From Chara braunii (Eukaryota; Streptophyta; Charophyceae; Charales; Characeae): 64,000 nucleotides of DNA. Below are positions 31,780 through 43,459 of this stretch, piece by piece. The notes below the pieces were generated by a model that saw nothing but the letters and a program-made list of their open reading frames with translations, was not told the origin of the DNA and did no database searches. Both the position numbers and the translations under genes were made by a program. The stretch is from the NCBI GenBank assembly GCA_003427395.1, contig BFEA01000101.1, positions 1,729,180-1,793,179 of the forward strand, read 5' to 3'. How positions within the stretch are numbered: the stretch's first letter is position 1; the number at the start of each line of letters is the position of its first letter.

Positions 31780-33109
31780 TAAACTCCTTTATTCTCACCT
31801 TAACAAACCCAAGAGGATACAAGGGCATAAGCCTTAGATATCCATTTGACGGAGCAAATATCCTCTGCACTAACCTTAAAGGGCGCGAATAGAGTAAACA
31901 GTTGTATTAAAAGATACTCAAATAAGAACATAAGTTGCGAGAGGGAAGTAATAGCATTCACTGCCTGCATACCTCCATTCGGAGTTCATCCCAGTATTCC
32001 AACGTTTCGTTTAGACCGTGGGAATCAGTGTAGGCACTAATAATGTAAATCGTGCTTTGATGTGTAGAGGAGCATTGATCCCATCTCTAGGTACAGACCG
32101 TATACTATCTCGCTTGTATAATGCTATGTCCCCATCCTCGTACTACGAATCGGCCTCCGCTGCTGCCTTTATTTTCTCTCTTCCTCCAAAATATTCCTCC
32201 ACAAGGAACTTAGGTAAGACGGCTTGCAACGGCGTTGAGGGGAGCACAAACTGTTCAACATCTCTAACTTCTATAATAATAGATATCGGCTCCTCTCTCT
32301 TCCGACATATTCCTCTTGCCCACTTTGCAGCAGCTATCTCAGCTAGCCTTAAGGGTCTCGCGAGCAGACTCTCACGTCCCAGTTTCAGGTCAATACCAAG
32401 TGTAACCCAAGGGATGATGAGACGTATATGGTTACTTTCACGATTGCACTGTCCCCAACATCGTCAAAGCCATATTCAATCCAAATAAAGATATCCTCAT
32501 TCAAAGATGTACCCCACCATGAAGCGATATACTCATTCTCCCTGAGTTGCCTTGGCAAGGACATCTCTAGTCTGCCCTCTTTTTCAATAGGCAAGACTAT
32601 ATTGGGGTCTTCCCTAGCATACCGCACTCTGACCCTCTTCAACTACCCCTAGGTCCTGCTCACACAGACAAACGCTCATCAAATACCCCCCATCACTATA
32701 CAGAGTCTTTCCTTCCTACAATATTCATCCTGAAAGGTAATATTTAAACCATACCCTACTACCATTGCTAATTTCCAACGCCTAAGACCATCCAAATGCA
32801 GGTCATAATAGTATATTGCGATAGTAATGCATTTGCAATTTCTGAAGGTCATAATTAATTATAATGATTGTTACTCATATTGGGGGCATAATGTCATAAT
32901 AATCACAATAATTAATAATTATAATAGTTGAGTATGTAAATAGTTTTAGCAAGCGAAAAGACAAGCCTAATAAGCATATGCATGCATTGGTGATGACGAA
33001 AAACTTATGGTATCTGTTACGATCATAGACAACAGTCATGCTGTAGTCAATAAATTTTTTAATGATAAATGTTTTTGGATGCAAAAATAATGAGAGTACT
33101 ACATTATCC
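31780..33109. other. R2 region upstream of the gag remnant
   Basis: A minus-strand frame of 85 codons (32642-32385) starts at the place expected for gag by comparison with R1, but I cannot identify a domain in it. A plus-strand frame (32018-32488) overlaps it and is probably a shadow. From 32650 to 33109 the sequence is AT-rich, with ATAAT runs and no coding signal. Confidence 0.3.
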
Positions 33110-33720
33110 TCCATGGGCTTTGAAAGGAGTCTATTGTGTCAAGGGGCACTGTAATCCCCTAAAGGGATAACATCTTAGACTCCCGAGCACCGCTCAAGGA
33201 CCAAGCCTCACTGCTTCACCCTCCGATTCCAGTATCCGTCTCTTGCAGACTCTTGTCAATTAGTAGAGAACCTCACCGTACACGTTTCAAGATGACATAT
33301 CCTTTCTTGTGATGATGAACCCACTTGACACAAAGATAGTTGGGGAATCACCCCTTACCTCCTTGCGTCATGCAGTAGTTGCCTACGTCATAGACCATAG
33401 TCTAACAAGATTCAAACACTTTTCTCCTTCTCAGTAGTAATATAGTCACAATTCCTCAAAGGGTCAGGTGACAATACCCCACTGTGGACCAGGAACATAG
33501 TTCAGGCGCGGGTCTCCCTACTACCTTGGAAGACGAATTTATAGCTCCTTCAAGTCATCTGTCAGGGAAAGGATAACTTAGGATTGTAACTCCCCCAATG
33601 ATAGACTCTACACATTGACCATCTTTCGAGAGAATCTCTTCTCTCAGGGAGTTGATCACTTCATTCACCCCCGATCCCGCGTCGGATGTGGATTCTGCGT
33701 AACTTCTCTATCCTTTATAA
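33110..33720 (-). repeat. Gag leader block shared by R1 and R2 (R2 copy)
   Basis: Aligns with 17640-18240 in the same orientation, with shared GGAACATAGTTC and CATTCACCCC landmarks. It lies about 1.8 kb from the PBS, compared with about 1.05 kb in R1, so R2 has extra leader sequence (33721-35481). Confidence 0.65.
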
Positions 33721-35481
33721 GGAGAGCAATCTAGATGTATGAACTCAAGTGAAATAAACATAGATGAATAACGAAATTTGATTAGCTCAAACGGATGAAT
33801 TTAAGTGTCCAGTCTGGAATAAATAAACTCGATAGACAACTCAAGCAATTAACCATGAATAAAATGCATCGGATAAATAATTTCGCGTGAATAAGTTTAG
33901 AATAGATTGACACGAATGGATAATTTTTAAATGGATAACCTCGAATGAATGACCTTAAGAGAATGGATTTAAGCCCTTAGATTCAATCGGGTGTATTCAA
34001 GCAGGCTGTCCAAGGAGGATGAGTTTAATCAACCACCCTCATGCCTGAATATAGTCACCAAGTTGAATCTACACAAGATGGTTTGACACCTACTTCCTCA
34101 CTGTCTCACTTACTACACTTAGGGTTATGTGCCTCTTCTTGCAAGCAATTACAGTTGGCATAATAAGTTATTCTATCCATTCTGTTCGCCCCTCTTTTTG
34201 TGGATCTGCCAGACTTCTGACTAAACAGGCCTCCACCCGTAAACTTTGCTCACAAGTACAGCCCTTAGACTAACAAAAAGCCTAAATGAGTCAATTCACG
34301 TGCACGAGTCACGTACTCAATCCACCTCTATTATTCATCTATCCCCCATCTCACTCGTCTTACACTTCAAGTTTCTAGTTTAATACATGCTTAAATTAGC
34401 ACATTACCACCTTCTTCAACTTCTATCTCCTAGCTAAATCACTGAACTCTACTTATTGACAATAAGTATCATATGCAACTTGCACATATCCTCATCTCCT
34501 AAAGTCACTCCCCTAGAGATCCTGACATCTTTCTCACTACAGCCATCTATCTTTAACTCCTTCACATGTCAATCCTTGACTATCTTAACTGCTCGTTCAA
34601 TGCTTATAATTTTCTTGTACAGCAAGTAGAAGATCAACCCGTAAATCTGTAGTTGACATAACAAGAACATCACAAGGGAGACGCACAATCTTCAGTCGAA
34701 TGATGCGGATTGAGAGACGACAGAAGGATCAGGAACATGAGGCGTTGACTGAAACTCTGGTTGGCAAGAGTGAGGAAGGACGATCAATTGTTTCGTTCTT
34801 GAGCAGAGAAAGAAGGCGGTGGATAAGACCCGAAGCGACGGCGGATTGGTGGCTCACAATGCAGAGGTGAGGTGTCGTAATGATTCTTACATTTGTAATA
34901 CGCCATCTTCCCCGGAGACGGGGTACGCTCATTCCACTCGTCCTGATGCCTATGAGCCTCTACCCCTTCTTCCTTCTCTTCAAGCCCTTCATCTCCATTT
35001 TTCCAATCCTCCCACTCTTTGGTCAAATCTATAGGTCTCTCGGCGGCTTTCCCTTACCTTCCGCTTCTTCCTCTCCCAGTACCAGTCCCACGGCCTTTGG
35101 GTGTCGTATTAATGGGAGGACGATCGTTATACAATAGAGTCTTTAAAGTTATCTGACCCAATACCGTTGGTCTTTAAGAGATTCCAGATAACCTCAAATT
35201 ACTATCAATGAAATACTTCTCTTTTCACTTTCTAGGGCGACCATTCTCACAAGTTGTCGCTAACTGTCGCCTTACTTGTACCACCTATTCGCTCCTAGTA
35301 TCTATTCCGTTCTATAAATCCTCAAGTGGTTTATACGCTATGATCACCCTTGTGCACTCCCAACTCAGAATTCTTTGGTCAAATTTTATCCCGGTAAGTA
35401 GATTAGAGTTGTCCTTTTCCATAGATCATCGACTTACCATACCCGAGTTTGTTCACTGAGGACCTCGGCTCGGAAGCGAGA
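33721..35481. other. R2 leader, no recognised gene
   Basis: Mostly AT-rich. A stretch of loosely repeated GGATAA-type motifs occurs at about 33770-33960. Overlapping frames on both strands at 34729-35140 look like compositional artefacts. TCTAGGGCGACCATTCTC near 35232 has no partner in the window. Confidence 0.35.
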
Positions 35482-35499
35482 TCCTCGGCAACGGCGCCA
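35482..35499 (-). other. Primer-binding site of R2 (tRNA-Asp type)
   Basis: The minus strand reads TGGCGCCGTTGCCGAGGA, one base different from the exact complement of the tRNA-Asp 3' end. It starts two bases after an LTR ending CA (35502). The region downstream on the minus strand (GAGGATCTCGCTTCCGAGCC) can form a small hairpin with the PBS end. Confidence 0.85.
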
Positions 35500-37064
35500 C
35501 CTGTCGCGCGCGACGGTCCCACACTCAGACGCAAAGTGAATTTTGTGTCGGACCTCACGGTGGTGTCACGCAGGAGTCTCTTTAGTCACTTCAACGAAAC
35601 ACCACTCCGACTGTGCGCGCGTGCTATTCCTCTCGCGACTCCCTACGACAGGTTAGGGATCCCGCGAGGTACAACATACCTCCATCTGCGGGAGCTGTCA
35701 CCATCCCTTAGGTGGGCGTATCCCCGCTGAGCTACTCACCCACGTGCGAAGGCTTTTACATGCAATCGCAGAGGTAGGTCAGCCGAGGGCATTTTCTCGA
35801 TCGCCATAGCATAGGCATATGCGCGGTAGAAAGCCTTAAGACTGACCCGTATATCTTGTCTTGAGGTGCTATCTTCACCGGACCGACTATTTAATCAGGT
35901 CAACCTTTCTGGACAGTCTTTCACGCTTAGTTAACTAAGACAATGCCTCTATGTCTCCTTTGTTAATCTTATGAGAAAAGCCAGAGTCAAGCCCCTTTGT
36001 AATCTCTCATTCTCTCATGAATCTTAGACAAGTGAATTCCTAAGCTCTGACCAGCTTACGATCTCATTCACAGGTATATATATATATAAGTATGTATGTA
36101 AGTCAGGGGAGCTGAATGAGCGGTAGACCTCACTTTCACAATTGCGGTGTCTGAGTCTGAATATCTCAGACGATCCCAAACTCATAAGACAGTTCAATGC
36201 CCAACACCTGTGCAGATGCAAGAAATCACATACATGCATACAGATGCAGACATAGAATGTGCTACAAGCGTCAACCTTTAACCCATTCATGGCAAGTCCC
36301 TCACGCCCCAAAACCTTGAAAACAACATTCCTTCCTAATCCTGACTCTTTTTACCCCAGCCCTTCACATTTTCAAAGACCTCCGAGTGTGATTTGGACAA
36401 TTTAGGCATAGATACAAGGGAAGATTCATTTGTTTCCTTCTTACTTTTTGTCTTAGGTGTGGGTATCAAGCCATGTGGAAGTTGAGTCGGAGTTCTACCG
36501 ACCTGTTATCCAATGATAACAAAATTTACAGTTCCTCACGGATTTCTTTCGTAGTCCTCTCCAAGACTGATGAACCTGTAGACACAGCACAGTTCGAAAG
36601 AATCTTAACGTCTTCTTTTTGGGTTCTAGAAGATTTTTTCTAGACTTGTAACCCAAAGCTCGGTGCTCATTGTCGACCTACCGCCTAACTTTTACCCTTA
36701 TCTAACTGCCAATCCGTCGCCTAGTCGGTCTAGGTGACGAACAAAGTTCATTCCCAATCCTTTCGTCCCAGCGGTTTTACTTAGTTTTTCCTTTTTAATA
36801 GGTCAATTACGAGCCCCTTTTCCCTAGTAATCACAAGTAATATCATTCATTCAATTCAGAGAGGAATCACATGATAAGACCAAATCAGAATCTCAAAGAG
36901 TGATAAGTCTCTCTGGGTCAAGATTCTCACTTATCCTTCCTTACTAGAACCAGGTGTCATCAAGTTAGTAGTGGACTGAATCTATCATATGGAAGCAGAT
37001 ATCCGGTGATAGATCGATCAAGATACACTCAAACTTTTGTTAGTACGAAGCTTTAAGAGTAGAT

Positions 37065-38273
37065 GGTGATAAGGCAGGCTTCTTAGAGTCTCGCTCCTCT
37101 TATCACCTAATATATATTGTTAATATGGCGATAAGGCAGGCTTCTTAGAGTCTCGCTTCTCTTATCGCCTAGTACATAGTACTGTTACGGTGGTAAGGCA
37201 GACTTCCTTGAGCCTCGCTCTTCTTACCACCTAGTATATNNNNNNNNNNNNNNNNNNNNNNNNNNNNNNNNNNNNNNNNNNNNNNNNNNNNNNNNNNNNN
37301 NNNNNNNNNNNNNNNNNNNNNNNNNNNNNNNNNNNNNNNNNNNNNNNNNNNNNNNNNNNNNNNNNNNNNNNNNNNNNNNNNNNNNNNNNNNNNNNNNNNN
37401 NNNNNNNNNNNNNNNNNNNNNNNNNNNNNNNNNNNNNNNNNNNNNNNNNNNNNNNNNNNNNNNNNNNNNNNNNNNNNNNNNNNNNNNNNNNNNNNNNNNN
37501 NNNNNNNNNNNNNNNNNNNNNNNNNNNNNNNNNNNNNNNNNNNNNNNNNNNNNNNNNNNNNNNNNNNNNNNNNNNNNNNNNNNNNNNNNNNNNNNNNNNN
37601 NNNNNNNNNNNNNNNNNNNNNNNNNNNNNNNNNNNNNNNNNNNNNNNNNNNNNNNNNNNNNNNNNNNNNNNNNNNNNNNNNNNNNNNNNNNNNNNNNNNN
37701 NNNNNNNNNNNNNNNNNNNNNNNNNNNNNNNNNNNNNNNNNNNNNNNNNNNNNNNNNNNNNNNNNNNNNNNNNNNNNNNNNNNNNNNNNNNNNNNNNNNN
37801 NNNNNNNNNNNNNNNNNNNNNNNNNNNNNNNNNNNNNNNNNNNNNNNNNNNNNNNNNNCATTAATATGGCGATAAGGCAGACTTCTTAGAGCCTCGCTTC
37901 TCTTATCGCCTAATATATATTACTATGGTGGTAAGGCAGACTTCATGGAGCGTCGCTCCTCTTACCACCTAGTACATATGTTAATATGGCGATAAGGCAG
38001 GCTCCTTAGAGCCTCGCTTCTCTTATCGCCTAGTATATAATAGTATAACAGTGGTAAGGCATGCTTCCCGGAGCCTTACTCCTGTTACCACCTAGTATAT
38101 ATGTTAACATGACGATAAGGCAGGCTTCTTAGAGCCTCGTTTCTCTTATCACCTAGTATATAAATGTATGGTGGTAAGGCAAGCTTTACGGAGCCTCGCT
38201 CGTCTTACCACCTTATATACATGTAAGTATGGCGATAAGGCAGGCTTCTTAGAGCCTCGCTTCTCTTATCGCC
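37065..38273. repeat. Hairpin array C: ~61-bp tandem units with alternating stems
   Basis: Ten units are visible on either side of the N run, each a 43-nt hairpin with a 9-bp outer stem and an inner AGGCT…AGCCT stem. Units with GGCGATAAG…CTTATCGCC (37127, 37868, 37988, 38231) alternate with units with GGTGGTAAG…CTTACCACC (37189, 37927, 38170). 37065 is GGTGATAAG…CTTATCACC. The unit at 38111 is imperfect. The loops of the two types also differ slightly, so the array is a dimeric higher-order repeat of about 122 bases. Confidence 0.9.
37240..37858. other. Assembly gap (619 N)
   Basis: A run of N inside hairpin array C, with array units directly on both sides. The true number of units is unknown. 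The open frame that crosses it is an artefact. Confidence 1.
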
Positions 38274-38813
38274 TAGTATATATAGTATTCTCGATGCCCA
38301 GTCCTAGTCCTGGATCATCCGGAAGCCTTAAGGACCATATAGGTGGGTCACACGGGACTTGCACTTCATGTCCTAAATCCATCCGGCTGATCCTTAGCTG
38401 AGTTAGCCTGGATCTTTTAGTACATAGATATGGGTTAGTCATGGGATAAGGTTGTTCGAGGCAATTCATCATATCAAAAGGTTATGTCACTCGCAAGCCC
38501 GTCAACGCACTCATGGTTTCCAACTCTTTATCTCATGGTGACCTATAAGCGAGGGAATACTGCCAGAAGTTTATCCCCCTTGTCCATCATATCTCAAAAG
38601 AAACATTCACATAGTGAGACAGTGGCTCGGCACTTCTTGTTCTCGCTATGTCTATCAACATCATTTAGAGTTTCCCAGACAGATCATGCTTCTCTTCCCT
38701 TACTCAAGCATTATCGCTTGCCTTTCTGTCCTCGGGTTTTGCCCTGAAGGATCCCTCACTCAACGTACTTTCTTTACTTACACAGTCATAGGTAGTTGCC
38801 AAAAGGTTGTAGA

Positions 38814-38837
38814 TTTAGGGTTTAGGGTTTAGGGTTT
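38814..38837 (+). repeat. Interstitial plant-type telomere repeat
   Basis: Three perfect TTTAGGG units and a partial fourth. This is the Arabidopsis-type telomere sequence. Its short length and position inside the start of LTR copy C point to an interstitial or chance-expanded run, not a chromosome end. Confidence 0.8.
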
Positions 38838-38917
38838 ATGTCGATGTGCACGTACCTCCCTATTCCCTGCCTCCAGAGTTCCGCCTGAACTCTGGCAGAG
38901 CTCCCGCAATCACCCTG

Positions 38918-39680
38918 TCAATGATCATGTATGACTCATGCAATCAATTGCTGGCCCTTAAATTTAATTGAGGCCATGATTAACTCAGTGGGAATCATGT
39001 CATCAAACAATTCAACCGAGGAGGCAGGCATCTGAGAGGACCAAACAAAGGTAAGTACGGAGAAGGATGAAGGAGGTGGACACTTATCGCAAAAGGATAG
39101 TGTCACCTCCCTCTCCAATGCCCCACGCTTTCTCTTCATCTCTGGCCTTGTATGATGTGTAATGATAGCAATAGTAACTAACAGAGGTAGCAGAAATAAT
39201 CAAGCAATAACAATTGAACTAATAAAAATAATAAAATAAATAAAATAATAATAACAATAATAACGATACAAATAATAATAAAAATAATATTAAAAAAAAA
39301 ATAATAATAATAATAATATCCATAATAATAATAGTAATAATAATAATAACGGAGGGCAATGGTGAAAACGGAAGGACGGATTGCAGACGGTCAGATCCCA
39401 TTAAAAGCCAGGAAGTCCTACTCTGACCAAAGAGTAATAATGCACTGATGTTATATCAATCGGAATCCGATTACTTCATCGAGTTGACAATGGGAGCCTT
39501 TCCCTTGCTGCAACCGCCACGTATATCGGGGCCTTTCTTCTACAGGGCAATCGACGCCCATGATATTGTCGTGCTGCTACTACCAACTCACGAACAGACC
39601 ACGCAACGGTTGGCCCTGCAAACCAAAAAGGCATGATGTTGACCATGCCGCCCACTACCAAGTCCAGGTACACATCTCAC
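38918..39680. other. Stretch without recognised gene, AAT-rich core
   Basis: 39225-39352 is an impure AAT/ATA-rich microsatellite. The flanks show no coding or repeat match. GGTAAG occurs at 39050 without exon support. Confidence 0.5.
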
Positions 39681-42050
39681 GACATCACCACCCCTTATCA
39701 TCTTCCTTCTCTCTCTTTCTCTTGCTCTATGTGTGCAGGAATGTACGCGTTTCACTATATGTGTCAAGGTGCACCATACGTCTGCGTGATTCGGTCTTTC
39801 CGTGCATCACAGCATTTGGGTGCATCATAGTCTGTCTTACCCTGTATGTCACAGCCTGTATCCTACGGTATATGTCACAGTTTGCGTTCCCTGGTATATG
39901 TCACGGTCTGTGTTCCCCGGTTTGTCTGACTCGGACAGTTTGGCCCGGACTGTTCGTCAGTCTGTCTGTTTCAATCGTAGGTCTATGTAGATGTATGAGC
40001 TTGTCCTTAGAAGCGCAACCGCATTGTGTCAGTTGTACACCCCCATGCAGTCAACGGTATCTTCTTGGTTTGTCCAGGCTTAATCAGGCAAGTACTGTGG
40101 ACACTCAGGGTCGATGGAAAGGGCAGCCCTGTACCAATCAGAAGTATAAATCAAGATGCAGCGTCAGGCCATTAATTCATCCCTTCATAAGCCATGCGTA
40201 AAAGCTGCTACAACGACCTGTGCTACGGTGGTCTGCAAGAGCCCGGTGACGAAGCGGGCAAGAGAGAAGGAACGTAGCATAGCGATAGGGTAGTTGTGGT
40301 CATAGCCTCCATAGCTGGAGTTAGTGTGTAGTATGCGTGTGTGTTTTCCTGTGCGCATCACTGTGCATGTGACTGTGCCACCGACTGGGTACAGCTGCGT
40401 CGTTGTGTACAATTGTGTCACTGTGTACAGCTGTATCCCTGTGTACAACTGCGTCACGGCGTACCGCTGTATCACTGCGTACAACTGTATCACCGCATAT
40501 AGTTGTGTCACTGTGTACAGCTGTGTCACCTCGTACAATTGTGTCACTATGTACAACTGTTTCACTGCGTACAGATGTGTCACTGTGTGCAACTGTGTCA
40601 CCGTATGTCCTTGTCTGTATCTTGCTGTGTAAACCATAGTCTACGTCACACCGCGTATATCACGGACTGTGTCTCACTGTATCTGTATGTGCCACAGCAT
40701 CTGTCCGTGTTTATCACAGCATCCGTGTGTCTCATAGTATCTATGTATGTCACAGTGGTTGTGTGCCTTTGTATATGTGCGCCACTGTGACTATGTACGT
40801 CACAGTAGCTGTGTGTCCCATGTAGGTATCACCGTGCATTCGCGTGACACGATGCATGTCGCATGTAGTAATGGTGCAGACTAGAACAAGAACCGACCTC
40901 TCTCGCATAGTTCAGGATAACACAGTAGAAGACTAAAATACCAACGATGAGACCAACTTAATACAGTAATGCAGACCCTGTATACGTTATCATTGTTGCA
41001 GGGTGTGAAGGGTTCTGACGTTCACACATAGGGAATGTGCCAGTCCCTGACCATACACAGACGAGGAGGCGCGTGATCAGACGAAGAAAAGGTATGGTGC
41101 CACAACCTCACCATGTCTGTGTGTATGTCTCACCGTGTGTGCGTGTCACAGTTTGTGTGTCACTGTGTCATAGCATATGTGTGCTTCATTGTGCACTATA
41201 TATTCTTCGTTGTGTGTGCGTGACCACGTCTGTGTGTGTCTCATTGCGTCACTGCGTTTTTCACTGTGTATGTCCTCGTGACTGTGTGTCTGTGGCACTG
41301 TGACTGTGTGACTTGTCACGACGTGTCTGTGTCACCGTGACTGTGTGTTTTCTCAGTGTGTACGTGTCACTGTGCACGATGACTGTGTCACCGTACATCT
41401 GTGTGATGGTGTATCTGAAACGATTTTCATCTCTTTGCAGTAGCAGATGCAGATCCCGGGGTTCGATCCCTAGACCTTGCCCTACCTTTGTACAGTACCT
41501 GTATAGACCCCAAGAGTTGAACATGTGACCTGTGTATTCGTAAACAGTTGGTAAGCTCTCATAAGTCCGTAGGTAGCAGGGGTTCAATCTATAAGTCTGA
41601 CGAATAGAAGTCTTACCGAAGTCTATAAGTCTTAGCTGTTGTCCTTCTAGAAGGTCGAGCAAGTGGGCAAATGATGGACTAACTACAGTACGTTCGCAGT
41701 ACGATAGCAGTAGGATAGCAGTGAGCCTCCATTCAGTCAGCGGTAAGGTCTAGTCAGGCTCAGTCCGGTCCAGCAAGTACCACGAGGGGATGTGAGCACC
41801 ATGGGACGATGGAAAAGGGGCAGACCAACGAGTTTTCAGAAGTATAATTCAAGAGGCTGCGCATAGTCATTCATTCATTCCTGCAGAAGGCATGCGGAAG
41901 CACCGTCTTAGCGTCTTGTGCGAGGAGGTCTGCAATAGCGCCCGAGGACGAAGGGGGTGACTCGGAGAGTGACGAAGTGTAGCTATAGCGATAGGGTAGA
42001 GGCAGCCATAGGTGCCATAACTGTAGCTTAGAATGAAGTGTGTGTGTTGT
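39680..42050. repeat. TG/TGTCAC-rich region with a ~1.7 kb tandem duplication
   Basis: About 40040-40345 aligns with about 41730-42050: shared landmarks are CAGTCA…CGGTA, CCAG…AGGCA/AGCAAGTAC, CAGAAGTATAA, TCATTC…CATGCG and AGCGATAGGGTAG. The interval between is rich in TGTGTCACTGTGTA-type repeats. A tRNA-like B box (GGGGTTCGATCCC) lies at 41458-41470, but the rest of a tRNA cannot be drawn. Long open frames on both strands follow from the low complexity. Confidence 0.6.
40389..40610. repeat. 18-bp minisatellite, about 12 units
   Basis: Units of 18 bases (type TGTGTCACTGTGTACAGC) run without indels, so the array is open in several frames. In one plus-strand frame it encodes a Cys-(Val/Ile)-Thr-x-Tyr-x hexapeptide repeat within an open frame from 40324 to 40632. 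In the minus strand it encodes a Thr-Val-Thr-Gln-Leu-Tyr-type repeat. Many differences between units are at third positions of the plus frame. No start context or flanking domain supports a gene. Confidence 0.85.
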
Positions 42051-42259
42051 GTGAGTGTTCAGAGTGATGTATGTGGGATATCCAGGGTGATCCCATTGTG
42101 CGTGAACAGTGAGTTGTTGGGCGCTGAGGCGCCATTGCTAATGAAAGTGAACTCTAATTTGGATGCCATATCTCTGAGTATTGAGTGGGCGCATGTCGCC
42201 AGTTTGCTGTGCTGCTGTTTACATACATGAAAAGTGTGAATGAAACGAGTCTGATTTGC

Positions 42260-42261
<2 letters not shown>

Positions 42262-42311
<50 letters not shown>

Positions 42312-42333
42312 TAATAATAATAATAATAATAAT
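42262..42333. repeat. AAT microsatellite
   Basis: About 24 AAT units with one GAT interruption. A similar shorter tract (42734-42781) follows 400 bases on. Both are ordinary trinucleotide microsatellites. Confidence 0.98.
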
Positions 42334-42733
42334 CAAAGAAGATGAGCAATAGCGAACTTCAACAATGAAACTGCATCATGTACATCGGACCAGATAGTCG
42401 TGTCCTCGATCCAACAACAGAATTGCATCACGAGTTTTCGCCGAATAAGAGCACGTCAAAAGTTCATAGTTGACAATGCTGGAATAGTCTCATCATCATC
42501 AACGAAGAACCAATGTTGGTATCCTATCTGGTGCTCGGCGCCCAGACTACAGATGGCAGATCCTATCTAGCCTACACAACAATGCTAAAGATGACGAAAA
42601 CAGCTCTCCCGCAGTGCGAGCAGGTAGTGGCCAATGCCGCATGCTTCAGGCACCAGGTAAGTCTCTCGCACCACTCACTACCTCGATCCCCAACACACAG
42701 AAGCCACTTGTACCCAAGGACAATTATGCACCT

Positions 42734-42749
42734 AATAATAATAATAATG

Positions 42750-42780
<31 letters not shown>

Positions 42781-42781
42781 G
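42734..42781. repeat. AAT microsatellite
   Basis: About 16 AAT units with GAT interruptions. Downstream to 43460 I see no gene; CACAGGTAAGTCTCTC at 43237 resembles a splice donor followed by a CT-rich tract. Confidence 0.97.
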
Positions 42782-43459
42782 ATGCAAGAAAAATAATCAG
42801 TAGCGAGATGACACTTCCAGACTGCTCATCACATTCAAAATCAGATAGTCACACTGTGTCCACCGAGCAGCATTGCACTAATAATACACCAAGTGGGGTT
42901 CGTAACACTGAAAACCCATGTCCAGGAGAGCAGACTCTTTCCATACGAGAGTCTTGTCCTCTCGCTCTCCGACTTGGCACTCAGCGCCTAGCCTACCCCT
43001 ACACAGCTACCGCAACCTGCGAATTGACAATGCAACTGTTGACATCAGCGGCAACCCGAAGTACTCGGGGATGTCGACCCGTGCTGACCATCGCTAATGT
43101 CAGGCATGTGCCCTCACATCATCATCAACATCATTCCTCTCTCCCTCTCTCTCTCTCTCTTTGTGTACCATGTACAAACTTCTGAAGGTGACGTCTTAAC
43201 GCAGACACCTCGCAGACGAAGTTGGGGCTATGGCATCACAGGTAAGTCTCTCTCTCTGGCCTCCCCCCACCTTTCTCGTTCTCCTTCCACTTGCGGTTGA
43301 TGGCCCCGAAAATCTTCGGGGAATCGTCGAATGAAGCCTGCAACGAATTTTTAGTGAATTCGCTAAAGAGTTTGATTTTTTCTTTGCTGAAGGTTTTAAG
43401 AGGTTCATATTTCGTCAATGAAGTATGCTTGCTCTTTAAGATCTAGGGTTGTTAATGTG

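Larger units (their letters stand above)
30728..38917 (-). mobile_element. Gypsy-like LTR retrotransposon R2, 5' half only, decayed
   Basis: Minus strand order: LTR (about 38917-35502), PBS (35499-35482), leader with the block shared with R1 (33720-33110), and gag remnant (31779-30728). No pol and no 3' LTR were found; downstream lies repeat T. It belongs to the same family as R1 by LTR end, PBS and leader, but the mid-LTR array differs (array C instead of A/B), so it is a separate subfamily. Confidence 0.6.
35502..38917 (-). repeat. Long LTR, copy C (R2 5' LTR)
   Basis: Adjoins the PBS at its lower end and shares about 350 bases (35502-35850) with the R1 LTR end. From 35812 to 38917 it is the reverse complement of copy D (57116-60230). 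It begins (minus strand) with the same module as copies A and B (GATTGCGGGAGCTCTGCC near 38910-38895), contains hairpin array C, and has the GTTATC…GATAAC palindrome at 36504-36521 next to GGTCGG. A 619-base run of N interrupts it. Other palindromes: CTTAGTTAACTAAG at 35926-35939 and TCTAGAA…TTCTAGA at 36625-36644. Confidence 0.8.

Noticed and set aside
34729-35137. Overlapping frames with Pro/Glu-rich products
   Set aside because: Open on both strands at once and inside the R2 leader, with no conserved counterpart in R1.
37169-37861. Long open frame across the N run
   Set aside because: Almost all codons are N; it is an artefact of the gap.
39560-40201. 213-codon open frame
   Set aside because: Lies in TGTCAC-rich low-complexity DNA with other open frames; no domain or conserved pattern.
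41430-41475. tRNA gene around GGGGTTCGATCCC
   Set aside because: Only the B box is convincing; no acceptor, D or anticodon arm can be formed.
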